Source of the DNA: Lachnospiraceae bacterium
Lineage (GTDB): Bacteria > Bacillota > Clostridia > Lachnospirales > Lachnospiraceae
Reading direction: 5' to 3'
Assembly (NCBI GenBank): GCA_009779895.1
Contig: WRBB01000011.1
Coordinates: forward strand, 1-64,000
DNA length: 64,000 bases
Within the stretch, counting starts at the first letter, position 1; every line of letters starts with the position of its first letter. Positions 35,402 through 43,741 of this stretch are shown in pieces. Below the pieces are notes generated by a model, which saw nothing but the letters and a program-made list of their open reading frames with translations, had not been told where the DNA came from and did not search any database. The position numbers and the translations under genes are program-made.

Positions 35402-37524
35402 CTTCTACGTTCTCCTAGTCTTTTTTTTAGTTTCCTGCCAAATCCAACAAGGATACCTCTTTCTTCAACAGGCTCCTTGATTGGCTTGGCATGCATCGCC
35501 ATCTCCATAAACATATCCTGTGAATTTACAATGGGACCGTCTTTTTTAATTTTACTATAAATCCCTTGATTGTCCATCACTCTGGCTTTTACATTGTCTG
35601 CCAACATCAAATCTAAATCATCCGACAAGCGTTTGCGAAGCTGTGGATCCAACACAGGGCAAGTCACCTCTACCCGGGTGTCTGTATTGCGGGTCATCAT
35701 ATCCGCCGAACCTATATAAATCTGCCGATCAACTCCTGTTCCAAATGCATACACACGCGGGTGCTCCAAAAACCGCCCCACAATACTGGTCACCGTAATA
35801 TGATCCGTTTTGCCCTCCAATCCAGGCAAAATACAACAAATTCCCCGAACAATCAAATTGATCTTGACCCCCGCTATCGAAGCTTCTTCAATTTTATCCA
35901 TAAAATCAATATCCGTCAAAGAATTCATCTTCATGATCACATGGCCGTCACTACCTTTTGCAATTTCATCTTCTATTTTTTTGAAAATATTGGTTTTTAA
36001 ACTAAAGGGTGCAACAAACAAGTGTTTATAAATGCCGTTTAAATTACCGATGGCCATATTTTTAAAGAACAGGTTGGCATCCGCACCAATTTCTTTGTGT
36101 GCCGTCATCAAAGAATAATCTGTGTAAAGACGCGCTGTTTTTTCATTGTAATTCCCTGTTCCTACCTGGGTAATATACTGGATTTCATTTTTATGGCGGC
36201 AGGTAATCAAACAAACCTTAGAATGCACTTTATAACCCTCCATGCCATAAATCACACGGCAACCGGATTCTTCCAAACGCTTTGACCACTCAATGTTGTT
36301 TTGTTCATCAAAACGAGCACGTAACTCTATCAAAACAGTCACTTCTTTGCCATTTTCTGCTGCCGCACAAAGATATTCAATCACTCTGGACTGACGTGCC
36401 AAACGATAGATGGTTATTTTGATGGTCAATACATCCAAGTTGGTGGATGCCTCGCGGATCAAGCGCAAAAACAATTCCATACTTTCATAAGGATAATGCA
36501 ATAAAATATCTCGTTTGCGAATCAATTCTATTACACTGCTTTCACTCTCGTAAACAGAGGGCTGCGGAATAAATGGTTTATAAATCAAATGATACTTCAA
36601 AGACAAAGGAATCTTATCCGCAATCACAAAAATATAATCTAATTTCACAGGCATCTTTGTGCGAAAAATACACTGGGGCGTAATTTGAAGTTTTTCGCAA
36701 AAATACGTCTCCAACTCCTGACACAAAGGAGAAAAGACTTCCAAACGTACCGCTGCCATACGCCGGCGTTTGTGAAGGGTTTTTTGCATAATAAAACGAA
36801 AATCTTCATTGTCTGCAAGTGCCTCATCTTCCGGTGCCACATCCGCATTGCGGGTTACACAAATATAATTTTTGTCACTCACTTCGTATTGCTCAAAAAT
36901 CAACTCAAAGTATTCCATGATAATTTTTTCAATGCGAATATAACGCATGGAATCTCCGGGTAAATAAAGAACATCCGAAATAAACTGCGGCACTGACACA
37001 ATACCTTTTAAACTCTTTTCCTCTGTTTTTAAATTTGCTACAATGTAAATTTCCTTATTGATCAAATGGGGAAAAGGATGGCTGGTATCAATAATCTGCG
37101 GGGATAATAAAGGTACAATTTCATCTTTGAAGTACTTTTTTACGTACTTTTTTTCGACCTGATCCAATTCTTTCATATCAAGTCCCATGATACCATAAGG
37201 GCTTAATTTCTTTTTAATCTCACCGTAGGTCTTGTCCCGCTCTTTATAAAGTTGTGCCACATACGCATAAATCGCATCTAACTCCTGATTTGGTGTCATG
37301 CCGGACTTTCGGTCAATGGTAACTTTACCGGCTTCCATCAAATCATGCAAACTCCCAACACGAATCATGAAAAATTCATCTAAATTGCTGGTGAAAATAG
37401 CCACAAACTTCATCCGCTCCAATAAAGGTACGGTTTCATCCTTTGCCTCATGTAAAACACGCTGATTAAACCTCAACCAAGACAATTCACGACTTTGGGA
37501 ATACTCCAATTTCTCTTTCGGCAT
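35398..37524 (-). CDS. ppk1: Polyphosphate kinase 1
   Basis: A 708-residue PPK1, the usual family length. It polymerises phosphate from ATP into polyphosphate and works in reverse. Visible features are the start YSQSRELSWLRFNQRVL, the catalytic histidine region GYKVHSKVCLI, VGTGNYNEKTARLYTD, and the second histidine in FLEHPRVYAFG. The patatin gene overlaps its start by 38 bases, and its stop overlaps galM by four. AGAGAGG precedes the ATG. The gene lies several kilobases from a Na/Pi symporter, a loose phosphate-related association without evidence of shared control. Confidence 0.93.
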   Translation of the reverse strand: MPKEKLEYSQSRELSWLRFNQRVLHEAKDETVPLLERMKFVAIFTSNLDEFFMIRVGSLHDLMEAGKVTIDRKSGMTPNQELDAIYAYVAQLYKERDKTYGEIKKKLSPYGIMGLDMKELDQVEKKYVKKYFKDEIVPLLSPQIIDTSHPFPHLINKEIYIVANLKTEEKSLKGIVSVPQFISDVLYLPGDSMRYIRIEKIIMEYFELIFEQYEVSDKNYICVTRNADVAPEDEALADNEDFRFIMQKTLHKRRRMAAVRLEVFSPLCQELETYFCEKLQITPQCIFRTKMPVKLDYIFVIADKIPLSLKYHLIYKPFIPQPSVYESESSVIELIRKRDILLHYPYESMELFLRLIREASTNLDVLTIKITIYRLARQSRVIEYLCAAAENGKEVTVLIELRARFDEQNNIEWSKRLEESGCRVIYGMEGYKVHSKVCLITCRHKNEIQYITQVGTGNYNEKTARLYTDYSLMTAHKEIGADANLFFKNMAIGNLNGIYKHLFVAPFSLKTNIFKKIEDEIAKGSDGHVIMKMNSLTDIDFMDKIEEASIAGVKINLIVRGICCILPGLEGKTDHITVTSIVGRFLEHPRVYAFGTGVDRQIYIGSADMMTRNTDTRVEVTCPVLDPQLRKRLSDDLDLMLADNVKARVMDNQGIYSKIKKDGPIVNSQDMFMEMAMHAKPIKEPVEERGILVGFGRKLKKRLGERRR

Positions 37525-38374
37525 TTAAGTACCTCTCTAATCTTGCTCGCTCCCGTTCCATCAAACGATATCCGTGGTCATAAAACATCTGTAACTGCCC
37601 TGCATTTCGCTCCAAACGTGAAATCAACTTCACCCTTGGCCGTAACACAAATATCTTTCCTTCTTTTTCCAGCTTTTCAATTTGGCCCATGGTTCGATTG
37701 TATGCAATCGGACGCAATAAAATAGAATGTATCAAATTGGGAAAACTGCGATAGCTACGACGATACAAACGACGCATCGCTGATGATGCATACTGTTTTC
37801 GATAGCCTTTGTTTTTGGTTAGTACCACTATGATTTTTTCATTGCCCATTTCCAGAGCACGCTCCAGCGGAACTGCATCTGACAAACCTCCATCCAAATA
37901 AGGAGTGCCATCAATGTTCACAATCGGACTTAATAACGGCATACTGCAAGAGGCACGAATCACTTTTAACAAGCGCTCCGGATCACTGTCTTCCGTCATA
38001 TATTCTGCCTTGCCCGTGATACAATTGGTGGTCACATACTCATTTACAATTTCTGAATTGAAGTAGGTTTCAAAATCAAAGGGATATACTTCCTTGGGAA
38101 ACTTATCAAAAATCAAATCCATGTTCATATAGCTTTTTTCTTTTAGAAACGTTCGAACCCCATGATAGTATCCGCCTGATTTGTCAGTGGGAATCATACA
38201 ATCCCGGGTTCGACCCGGCTGCTTGGATACATAATCTACGCCGTTGCAAGCCCCGGCAGAAACACCAAGTACATGAGAAAAATAAATATCCTGCTCCATC
38301 AAGTAATCCAGAACACCGGCAGTAAAAACACCACGGGTTGCCCCTCCTTCTAGTACCAATGTTGCTTTTATCAT
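37487..38374 (-). CDS. Patatin-like phospholipase (RssA/YchK type)
   Basis: A 295-residue patatin-like hydrolase. The oxyanion motif EGGATRGVFTAG opens the protein, the nucleophile serine is in GVSAG (GxSxG), and the catalytic aspartate is in DGGLSDAVPL. It likely cleaves acyl esters of lipids in the cytoplasm. The ATG at 38374 was chosen because AGGAG lies upstream, whereas the in-frame GTG at 38386 directly abuts that site. It is the first gene of the long minus-strand run to 30015, behind a good promoter, and its end overlaps ppk1 by 38 bases. Confidence 0.85.
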   Translation of the reverse strand: MIKATLVLEGGATRGVFTAGVLDYLMEQDIYFSHVLGVSAGACNGVDYVSKQPGRTRDCMIPTDKSGGYYHGVRTFLKEKSYMNMDLIFDKFPKEVYPFDFETYFNSEIVNEYVTTNCITGKAEYMTEDSDPERLLKVIRASCSMPLLSPIVNIDGTPYLDGGLSDAVPLERALEMGNEKIIVVLTKNKGYRKQYASSAMRRLYRRSYRSFPNLIHSILLRPIAYNRTMGQIEKLEKEGKIFVLRPRVKLISRLERNAGQLQMFYDHGYRLMERERARLERYLNAEREIGVFPKS

Positions 38375-38486
38375 AAAATCTGCCACTCCTTTATTTTTTT
38401 GGCTATTATTTATGAAACAATAATTGTCTCATGTGCCCTCACTTTCAAAACTTTCCTACACATTAGTATATCATATTTCGCAAAAT

Positions 38487-38515
38487 ATTGTATCATATCC
38501 TTATATTTTTTTCAA
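38487..38515 (-). promoter_or_regulatory. Promoter of the patatin-ppk1-galM-topB run
   Basis: On the minus strand TTGAAA (38510-38515), a 17-base spacer and TACAAT (38487-38492), about 110 bases upstream of the patatin start and after the luxS terminator. Confidence 0.75.
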
Positions 38516-38543
38516 ACACCAGTTCTTTTTTGTGAATACAAAT

Positions 38544-38569
38544 AAGCCACCTGACATTTTAGGTGGCTT
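38544..38569 (-). terminator. Terminator after luxS
   Basis: A 9-bp stem (AAGCCACCT at 38544-38552, AGGTGGCTT at 38561-38569) with an 8-base loop, 12 bases beyond the luxS stop on the minus strand. The T-run on that strand is modest. Confidence 0.7.
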
Positions 38570-38580
38570 GTTTTACATAT

Positions 38581-39060
38581 TTAATCCGGATATACCAGCT
38601 GTTCTTCCTTGATATCTCGCAATGTACGAGTTAAATACTTCCTTGCCCAATACTTTGCCATGGGCAAATCCAAATCCAAATAATTGCCGCAATCTTTCGC
38701 AGATGCGCCCGGAATCTCTCCTTCAAAATCAGCAATAAAAAGACACATCTCTTCCAACAAAGGCACGATATCTTTTGAATCATAATCCCCAATCAACAAC
38801 AAATAAAACCCTGTCCGGCAACCCATAGGTCCAAAATACAAAACCTTATCTTGATACGCGTTATGATTTCGCAAAAAAGTTGCCCCCAAATGCTCCATGG
38901 CATGCATCTCCGCTGTATGCATCACCGGTTCCTCATTAGGATTGGTCATCCGAATATCAAAGGTTGTCACCGGCGTCTCACCCACAAAATCCCGACGAGA
39001 CACATAAAGTCCGGGTATCATTTTAATGTGATCAATCGTAAAACTTGTAATCTTCTCCAT
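38581..39060 (-). CDS. luxS: S-ribosylhomocysteine lyase
   Basis: A 159-residue LuxS. It splits S-ribosylhomocysteine into homocysteine and the AI-2 precursor in the activated methyl cycle. Metal ligands His53 and His57 sit in HAMEHLGATFLRNH, Cys124 in AKDCGNY, and the catalytic Cys81 in GCRTGFY. It lies 26 bases after the ABC-F gene on the same strand, so the two are probably cotranscribed, and it ends at a hairpin terminator. The Pfs nucleosidase that makes its substrate is not in the window. Confidence 0.95.
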   Translation of the reverse strand: MEKITSFTIDHIKMIPGLYVSRRDFVGETPVTTFDIRMTNPNEEPVMHTAEMHAMEHLGATFLRNHNAYQDKVLYFGPMGCRTGFYLLLIGDYDSKDIVPLLEEMCLFIADFEGEIPGASAKDCGNYLDLDLPMAKYWARKYLTRTLRDIKEEQLVYPD

Positions 39061-39086
39061 TTCTAAACCCCATCTCTTTCTATTTT

Positions 39087-40721
39087 TTAGTCATTTTCAT
39101 CTTTTGTGATTGTAAATGTCTGACGTTTCCGTGCCATCTCATCACTATCCAAGTACGCATCATAGGTTGTAATTTTATCAATCAACTTCCCGCCCGGCAC
39201 AATTTCCATAATCCGATTGGCCGTGGTCTGCACAATCTGATGATCCCGTGTGGAAAACAACAACACGCCGGGAAATTTAATCAAACCATTGTTTAAGGCT
39301 GTAATCGACTCCATATCCAAGTGGTTGGTTGGCTCATCCAAAATCAAAACATTTGCGCCGGAAATCATCATTTTTGACAATTGACAACGCACTTGTTCCC
39401 CACCAGACAATACACGCAAACGCTTGATACCATCCTCTCCGCCAAACAACATTCTACCTAAAAAACCACGTACATAGGTGGCATCTTTGTTTTCCGAAAA
39501 CTGAGTCAGCCATTCTGTGATTGTATAATCACTTTTAAATTCATCTCCAAAGTCTTTCGGAAAATAACCATGAGTGGTCGTGATACCCCATTTATAGGTT
39601 CCGGCGTCCGGCTCTATTTCACCAATCAAGATTTTAAACAATGTGGTTTTTGCCAATTCATTGCCACCAACAAAAGCAACTTTATCTTCATGTCCCAAAG
39701 TAAAGGTCAGGTTGTCCAATACCTTCTCTCCATCTATCGTTTTGGATAGCCCTTCTACCAACAGCACCTCATTGCCAATTTCCCGGTTCGGGCGAAAATC
39801 AATATAGGGGTATTTTCGACTGGATGGTTTGATTTCATCCAACTCAATTTTTTCCAAAGCCCTTTTTCTGGAAGTGGCTTGTTTTGACTTTGAGGCATTG
39901 GCACTAAAACGTGATATAAACTCCTGCAATTCTTTGATTTTATCTTCCTTTTTTCGATTGGCCTCTTTCATTTGACGAATCAACAATTGACTGGATTCAT
40001 ACCAGAAATCATAATTTCCGGCATACAATTGAATCTTACCATAATCAATATCAGCAATATGGGTACATACCTTATTTAGAAAATAACGATCATGAGATAC
40101 CACAATCACCGTATTTTCAAAATGAATCAAAAACTCTTCCAACCAAGCAATGGCCTCTAAATCCAAATGGTTGGTTGGCTCATCTAACAACAAAATATAA
40201 GGATTGCCAAATAAAGCTTGTGCCAAAAGTACCTTAACCTTTTCCGGTCCTAATAAATCACCCATTTGCTTATCATGCAATTCTGTTTCAATACCCAATC
40301 CATTTAATAACATAGCTGCGTCAGCCTCGGCCTCCCAACCATTCATAGTAGCAAACTCACCCTCTAATTCACTGGCTTTGATTCCATCTTCATCAGAAAA
40401 ATCTTCCTTTGCATAAATGGCATCTTTTTCTTTCATGATCTCATACAAACGCGCATTGCCCATAATAACCGCATCCAAAACAGAAAATGCATCATACTTA
40501 CTTTGATCCTGCTGTAAAAATGATAGGCGCTCACCGGGTGTAATCGCAATTTCACCACTGGTAGGCTCTAATTGACCGGATAAAATCCGCAAAAATGTTG
40601 ATTTTCCGGCACCATTGGCACCAATCAAACCATAGCAATTGCCCTCTGTAAATTTAATATTAACCTCTTCAAAAAGAGCTCTTTTTCCAACCCGCAAAGT
40701 AATATTATTTGCACTAATCAT
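39087..40721 (-). CDS. ABC-F family ATPase (YkpA/YbiT type)
   Basis: A 544-residue protein with two ATP-binding cassettes and no membrane helices, the ABC-F layout. Cassette 1 has GANGAGKSTF and LLLDEPTNHLD, but its signature reads LLGPEKVKV where LSGGE-like residues are usual. Cassette 2 has the YkpA-like Walker A variant GGNELAKTT, a normal LSGGEQVRCQ and LILDEPTNHLD. A linker of about 80 residues (about 245-320) lies between them. ABC-F proteins act on stalled or initiating ribosomes, and some give antibiotic protection. It is followed by luxS. AAGGAGA lies upstream of the ATG. Cassette 1 may have altered ATP hydrolysis. Confidence 0.85.
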   Translation of the reverse strand: MISANNITLRVGKRALFEEVNIKFTEGNCYGLIGANGAGKSTFLRILSGQLEPTSGEIAITPGERLSFLQQDQSKYDAFSVLDAVIMGNARLYEIMKEKDAIYAKEDFSDEDGIKASELEGEFATMNGWEAEADAAMLLNGLGIETELHDKQMGDLLGPEKVKVLLAQALFGNPYILLLDEPTNHLDLEAIAWLEEFLIHFENTVIVVSHDRYFLNKVCTHIADIDYGKIQLYAGNYDFWYESSQLLIRQMKEANRKKEDKIKELQEFISRFSANASKSKQATSRKRALEKIELDEIKPSSRKYPYIDFRPNREIGNEVLLVEGLSKTIDGEKVLDNLTFTLGHEDKVAFVGGNELAKTTLFKILIGEIEPDAGTYKWGITTTHGYFPKDFGDEFKSDYTITEWLTQFSENKDATYVRGFLGRMLFGGEDGIKRLRVLSGGEQVRCQLSKMMISGANVLILDEPTNHLDMESITALNNGLIKFPGVLLFSTRDHQIVQTTANRIMEIVPGGKLIDKITTYDAYLDSDEMARKRQTFTITKDEND

Positions 40722-40764
40722 TCTTTCATCTTCTCCTTACATTTAAATCATAATACCAACGCTT

Positions 40765-40794
40765 ATAGTACCACAAAACAACCAAAAACAGCAA
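40765..40794 (-). promoter_or_regulatory. Promoter of the ABC-F/luxS unit
   Basis: On the minus strand TTGCTG (40789-40794), an 18-base spacer and TACTAT (40765-40770) preceded by TGG, 44 bases from the ABC-F start codon. Confidence 0.6.
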
Positions 40795-40819
40795 GGCTTA
40801 TTTTCCTGCCCAAAAGGAA

Positions 40820-40847
40820 TTGATTTTCACAGCTCTTTTGTTATACA
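40820..40847 (+). promoter_or_regulatory. Promoter of the DUF4317 gene
   Basis: TTGATT (40820-40825), a 16-base spacer and TATACA (40842-40847) preceded by TGT, 35 bases upstream of the ATG at 40883. Confidence 0.65.
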
Positions 40848-40882
40848 ATGAATCATATTCCAAAACAAAAGGAGCAACAAAC

Positions 40883-41980
40883 ATGACAAAAAAAGAAGTA
40901 TTAGAAATCAGAAAACAATTTAGCCCGCAACATTGCAATATCACCAAGATTGCCGGTTGTTATGTCAACTATGAAAAAGAAAAACTATGTCAATTTAAGC
41001 AATCTTTCTTATCTCTATCTGAAGAAGAAGCTTTTAAATATTTTGATATTTTCAAAAAATCCTTGTCCAAAGCAGTGGGAAAAAACTTGCAAAATCTTTC
41101 TTTTCCTTTGATACAAGAAGAAACCGGCGGTACCCAGAACTTCCTGCTTCGTTTGAGAAATAGCAAATTAGAGGCGGATGATTTGATTGAAGAGATGTAC
41201 GACAACATCATTACACATTATGCTTTTGAAGAGAATTATTATATCATACTTATTCACGGCATTTATGACATTCCCGGCAAAGCAACGGATGGTGTATTTA
41301 TGGAAGATAGCTCTGATGATGTGTACGAATACATCATGGCTTGCATCTGCCCGGTTGCACTTTCTAAGGCCGGACTTTGCTATTACGGGGACAAAAATAT
41401 CATCAGCAATCGCATCCGTGACTGGGTCATTGGCGCACCGGACAAAGCCTTTTTATTTCCTGCTTTTACCGATAGAAACACGGATATTCACAACATGCTT
41501 TATTACACAAACAACCCCCTAGACCTACAAGCCGAATTGATTGACAATCTATTTGGTACGGAAATACCCGCCGATATAGAAGAACAAAAACAGGTCTTTC
41601 ACGAAGTTTTGAGCAGCAGTCAAGTCAATCACTTAGACACCGCTTTAGATATCAACGATACCATTATAGAGATGATACAAGAGCAGGAAACACAAAACGA
41701 AGCAGAACCCTTGGTGCTCGATAAACATACCATGGATCATATACTACAAAAAAATGATATCCGCCCCATGGAAACAGAGCACGAAAACATAGATGGCATA
41801 CTAGCCACCAACGTAATCAACACCAAAACCATCACCCTGCAAGCGGAAGATATCGTCGCAAAAGTCAGCGCAAATCGAAGCGACCTTATCTCAACCAAAA
41901 TCATGGACGGCAAAAAATGCCTGGTCATCGAAATCCAAGGTAAACTTGAAGTCAATGGCCTGGATGTGGAGATTCACTGA
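40883..41980 (+). CDS. DUF4317 family protein
   Basis: A 365-residue soluble protein that matches the DUF4317 family, frequent in Lachnospiraceae and other clostridia and without known function. The family opening KKEVLEIRKQFSPQHCNITK and the segments GCYVNYEKEK and VFMEDSSDDVYEY are visible. There are no membrane helices or signal peptide. The ATG at 40883 was chosen because AAAGGAG lies eight bases upstream and the family start follows directly; the open frame extends to 40820 but covers the promoter. It is a single-gene unit between a promoter and a strong terminator. Confidence 0.75.
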   Translation: MTKKEVLEIRKQFSPQHCNITKIAGCYVNYEKEKLCQFKQSFLSLSEEEAFKYFDIFKKSLSKAVGKNLQNLSFPLIQEETGGTQNFLLRLRNSKLEADDLIEEMYDNIITHYAFEENYYIILIHGIYDIPGKATDGVFMEDSSDDVYEYIMACICPVALSKAGLCYYGDKNIISNRIRDWVIGAPDKAFLFPAFTDRNTDIHNMLYYTNNPLDLQAELIDNLFGTEIPADIEEQKQVFHEVLSSSQVNHLDTALDINDTIIEMIQEQETQNEAEPLVLDKHTMDHILQKNDIRPMETEHENIDGILATNVINTKTITLQAEDIVAKVSANRSDLISTKIMDGKKCLVIEIQGKLEVNGLDVEIH

Positions 41981-42020
41981 TAGTAGCAAAAACAGGAGCA
42001 ACACTATAATCTATAGAAAA

Positions 42021-42058
42021 AATATGGACTTGGGTCAAGTTTCCATCCAAGTCCATAT
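42021..42058. terminator. Bidirectional terminator between DUF4317 and flotillin genes
   Basis: A perfect 13-bp stem (AATATGGACTTGG at 42021-42033, CCAAGTCCATATT at 42046-42058) with a 12-base loop, T residues after and A residues before. It serves both convergent genes. Confidence 0.85.
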
Positions 42059-42073
42059 TTTATATGCATTTAT

Positions 42074-43576
42074 TTAGCTCTCTGTTATTTCGGAAGCCAA
42101 GTCTTTTGCCACACCTGCTTTTAATCCCTCTAAGCCTGTCACGTTGATATTGCGATTTACCTTGGCATCATATGTGCCCGCCTTAATAATATCACTCATA
42201 TCAATGCCGGTGGCCTCTTTCATGGTTTCCATCACTTTCGCCATCAAAATCGGTACATTGCCACCTACATCAGAGATACCATTGGAATCTCCACCAATCA
42301 CCGTCACCTTGTCAATGGCAGAAATCGGTTCTGCAACACTCTTAGCAATATCCGGTAACACACCAACCACCATCTCAACCATAGCTGCTTGCCCGTATTT
42401 TTTCATCGCTTCCGCTTTTTTGTCAATGGCTTCCGCCTCGGCAACACCTCTGGCTTGAATGGCTTCCGCTTCCGCTTGCCCTTTTACCTTAATGGCATAG
42501 GCATCTTGCTCATACACAAAACGATCCGCTTCGGCTTTGATTTTTATGGCTTCCGCCTCCCGTTCTACTTCAATCTTCTTGGCATCGGCTTCTTTGGTTC
42601 TCACATAAAGACGTGCATCCGCTTCTTGTTGTTGTCGGAAGCGCTCTGCCTCTGCTTTTTTCTTAACTTCGGCATCCAAAGCTTGCTCCATCACAGCCGC
42701 TTCTCTTTGTTTCAACTCAATCTCACGCTCACGTTTTGCAATATCCGCATTAGTAGAAGTGGTTTCGATGGTTTTACGCTGCTCTTGGCTTTGAATTTCA
42801 AAGGCCGCCTCAGCTTCCGCCTTTTTGGTATCCGCCAAGGTTTTTAATTCCGCTTTTTTGATATCTAAATCATTGTTCTTTTGGGCAATTTCCAAATCCG
42901 CTTTGACTTTTGCATCATTGGCATCTTTATCAGCCTCTGCTTGGCGAATGGCTACATCACGCTCAGCCTCCGCTCTGGCAATTGATGCTTCCTTTTTAAT
43001 CTTGGCACTGTTTACCATACCCATGTCGCCAATCAAACCACTTTCATCTTCCACTGTTTGAATATTACAGGAAATAATCTCAATGCCCAACTTTTCCATA
43101 TCTGTTGTTGCTTTTTCTTGAATTTGATTCCCGAACTCATCTTTGTTTGTACTTACATCAATCAATGTCAAAGTACCTACGATCTCTCTCATATTACCTT
43201 GTAAAGAATCTTGCAAATCCATTACAATATCCTGGGGCCTCTTGTTCAAGAAGTTTTTCATGGCCAGCTTAATCATCTCTCTATCCGTAGAAATCCGAAC
43301 CTTGGCAACGGCATCTACCTGAACCTTAATAAAGTCAATCGTAGGAATATATCCGCCTGTCTTAATATCCACCGTCACTTGCTTTAAATAAATTTTATCA
43401 ATTCTTTCTAAAAAAGGAACTCTAAAACCGGCACGACCAATCAAAATTTTCGGTTCCCTTTTTAGGCCTGAAATAATATAAGCCGTATCCGGCGGTGCTT
43501 TTACATAACCCATGGCAATGAATATCAAAACTACAAGCACAATTATAACAACAATTGCAATATTTCCCGCACTCAC
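42074..43576 (-). CDS. Flotillin-like SPFH protein
   Basis: A 500-residue flotillin. An N-terminal membrane segment (about 4-22) is followed by the SPFH domain (about 25-190; PPDTAYIISGLKREPKIL) and a long alanine/glutamate-rich coiled coil (about 195-400; repeated EAEA and KAEAE) and a C-terminal part with GVLPDIAKSVAEPI. Flotillins organise membrane microdomains. The GTG at 43576 is preferred since a full AGGAGG lies seven bases upstream; an in-frame ATG at 43600 adds eight residues but has only a poorly placed site. The gene is a single transcription unit behind an extended -10 promoter. Confidence 0.85.
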   Translation of the reverse strand: MSAGNIAIVVIIVLVVLIFIAMGYVKAPPDTAYIISGLKREPKILIGRAGFRVPFLERIDKIYLKQVTVDIKTGGYIPTIDFIKVQVDAVAKVRISTDREMIKLAMKNFLNKRPQDIVMDLQDSLQGNMREIVGTLTLIDVSTNKDEFGNQIQEKATTDMEKLGIEIISCNIQTVEDESGLIGDMGMVNSAKIKKEASIARAEAERDVAIRQAEADKDANDAKVKADLEIAQKNNDLDIKKAELKTLADTKKAEAEAAFEIQSQEQRKTIETTSTNADIAKREREIELKQREAAVMEQALDAEVKKKAEAERFRQQQEADARLYVRTKEADAKKIEVEREAEAIKIKAEADRFVYEQDAYAIKVKGQAEAEAIQARGVAEAEAIDKKAEAMKKYGQAAMVEMVVGVLPDIAKSVAEPISAIDKVTVIGGDSNGISDVGGNVPILMAKVMETMKEATGIDMSDIIKAGTYDAKVNRNINVTGLEGLKAGVAKDLASEITES

Positions 43577-43686
43577 AAAAAGACCTCCTAAATCATTCAT
43601 CCTTTACCACATCGCTACTATTTTTCGTAGCTTCTCCTTTCTTTCAATTTATTTTTCCATAAATCCGTTGCATCGAACACTGTTAC

Positions 43687-43695
43687 ATTATAGCA
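43687..43695 (-). promoter_or_regulatory. Extended -10 promoter of the flotillin gene
   Basis: On the minus strand TGCTATAAT (TATAAT at 43687-43692) is a perfect extended -10 about 110 bases upstream of the GTG start. The -35 region is weak. Confidence 0.6.
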
Positions 43696-43741
43696 CACAA
43701 TCCGAAATTTTTATAAACTTTTTATTTTAATTCATTCTTTT

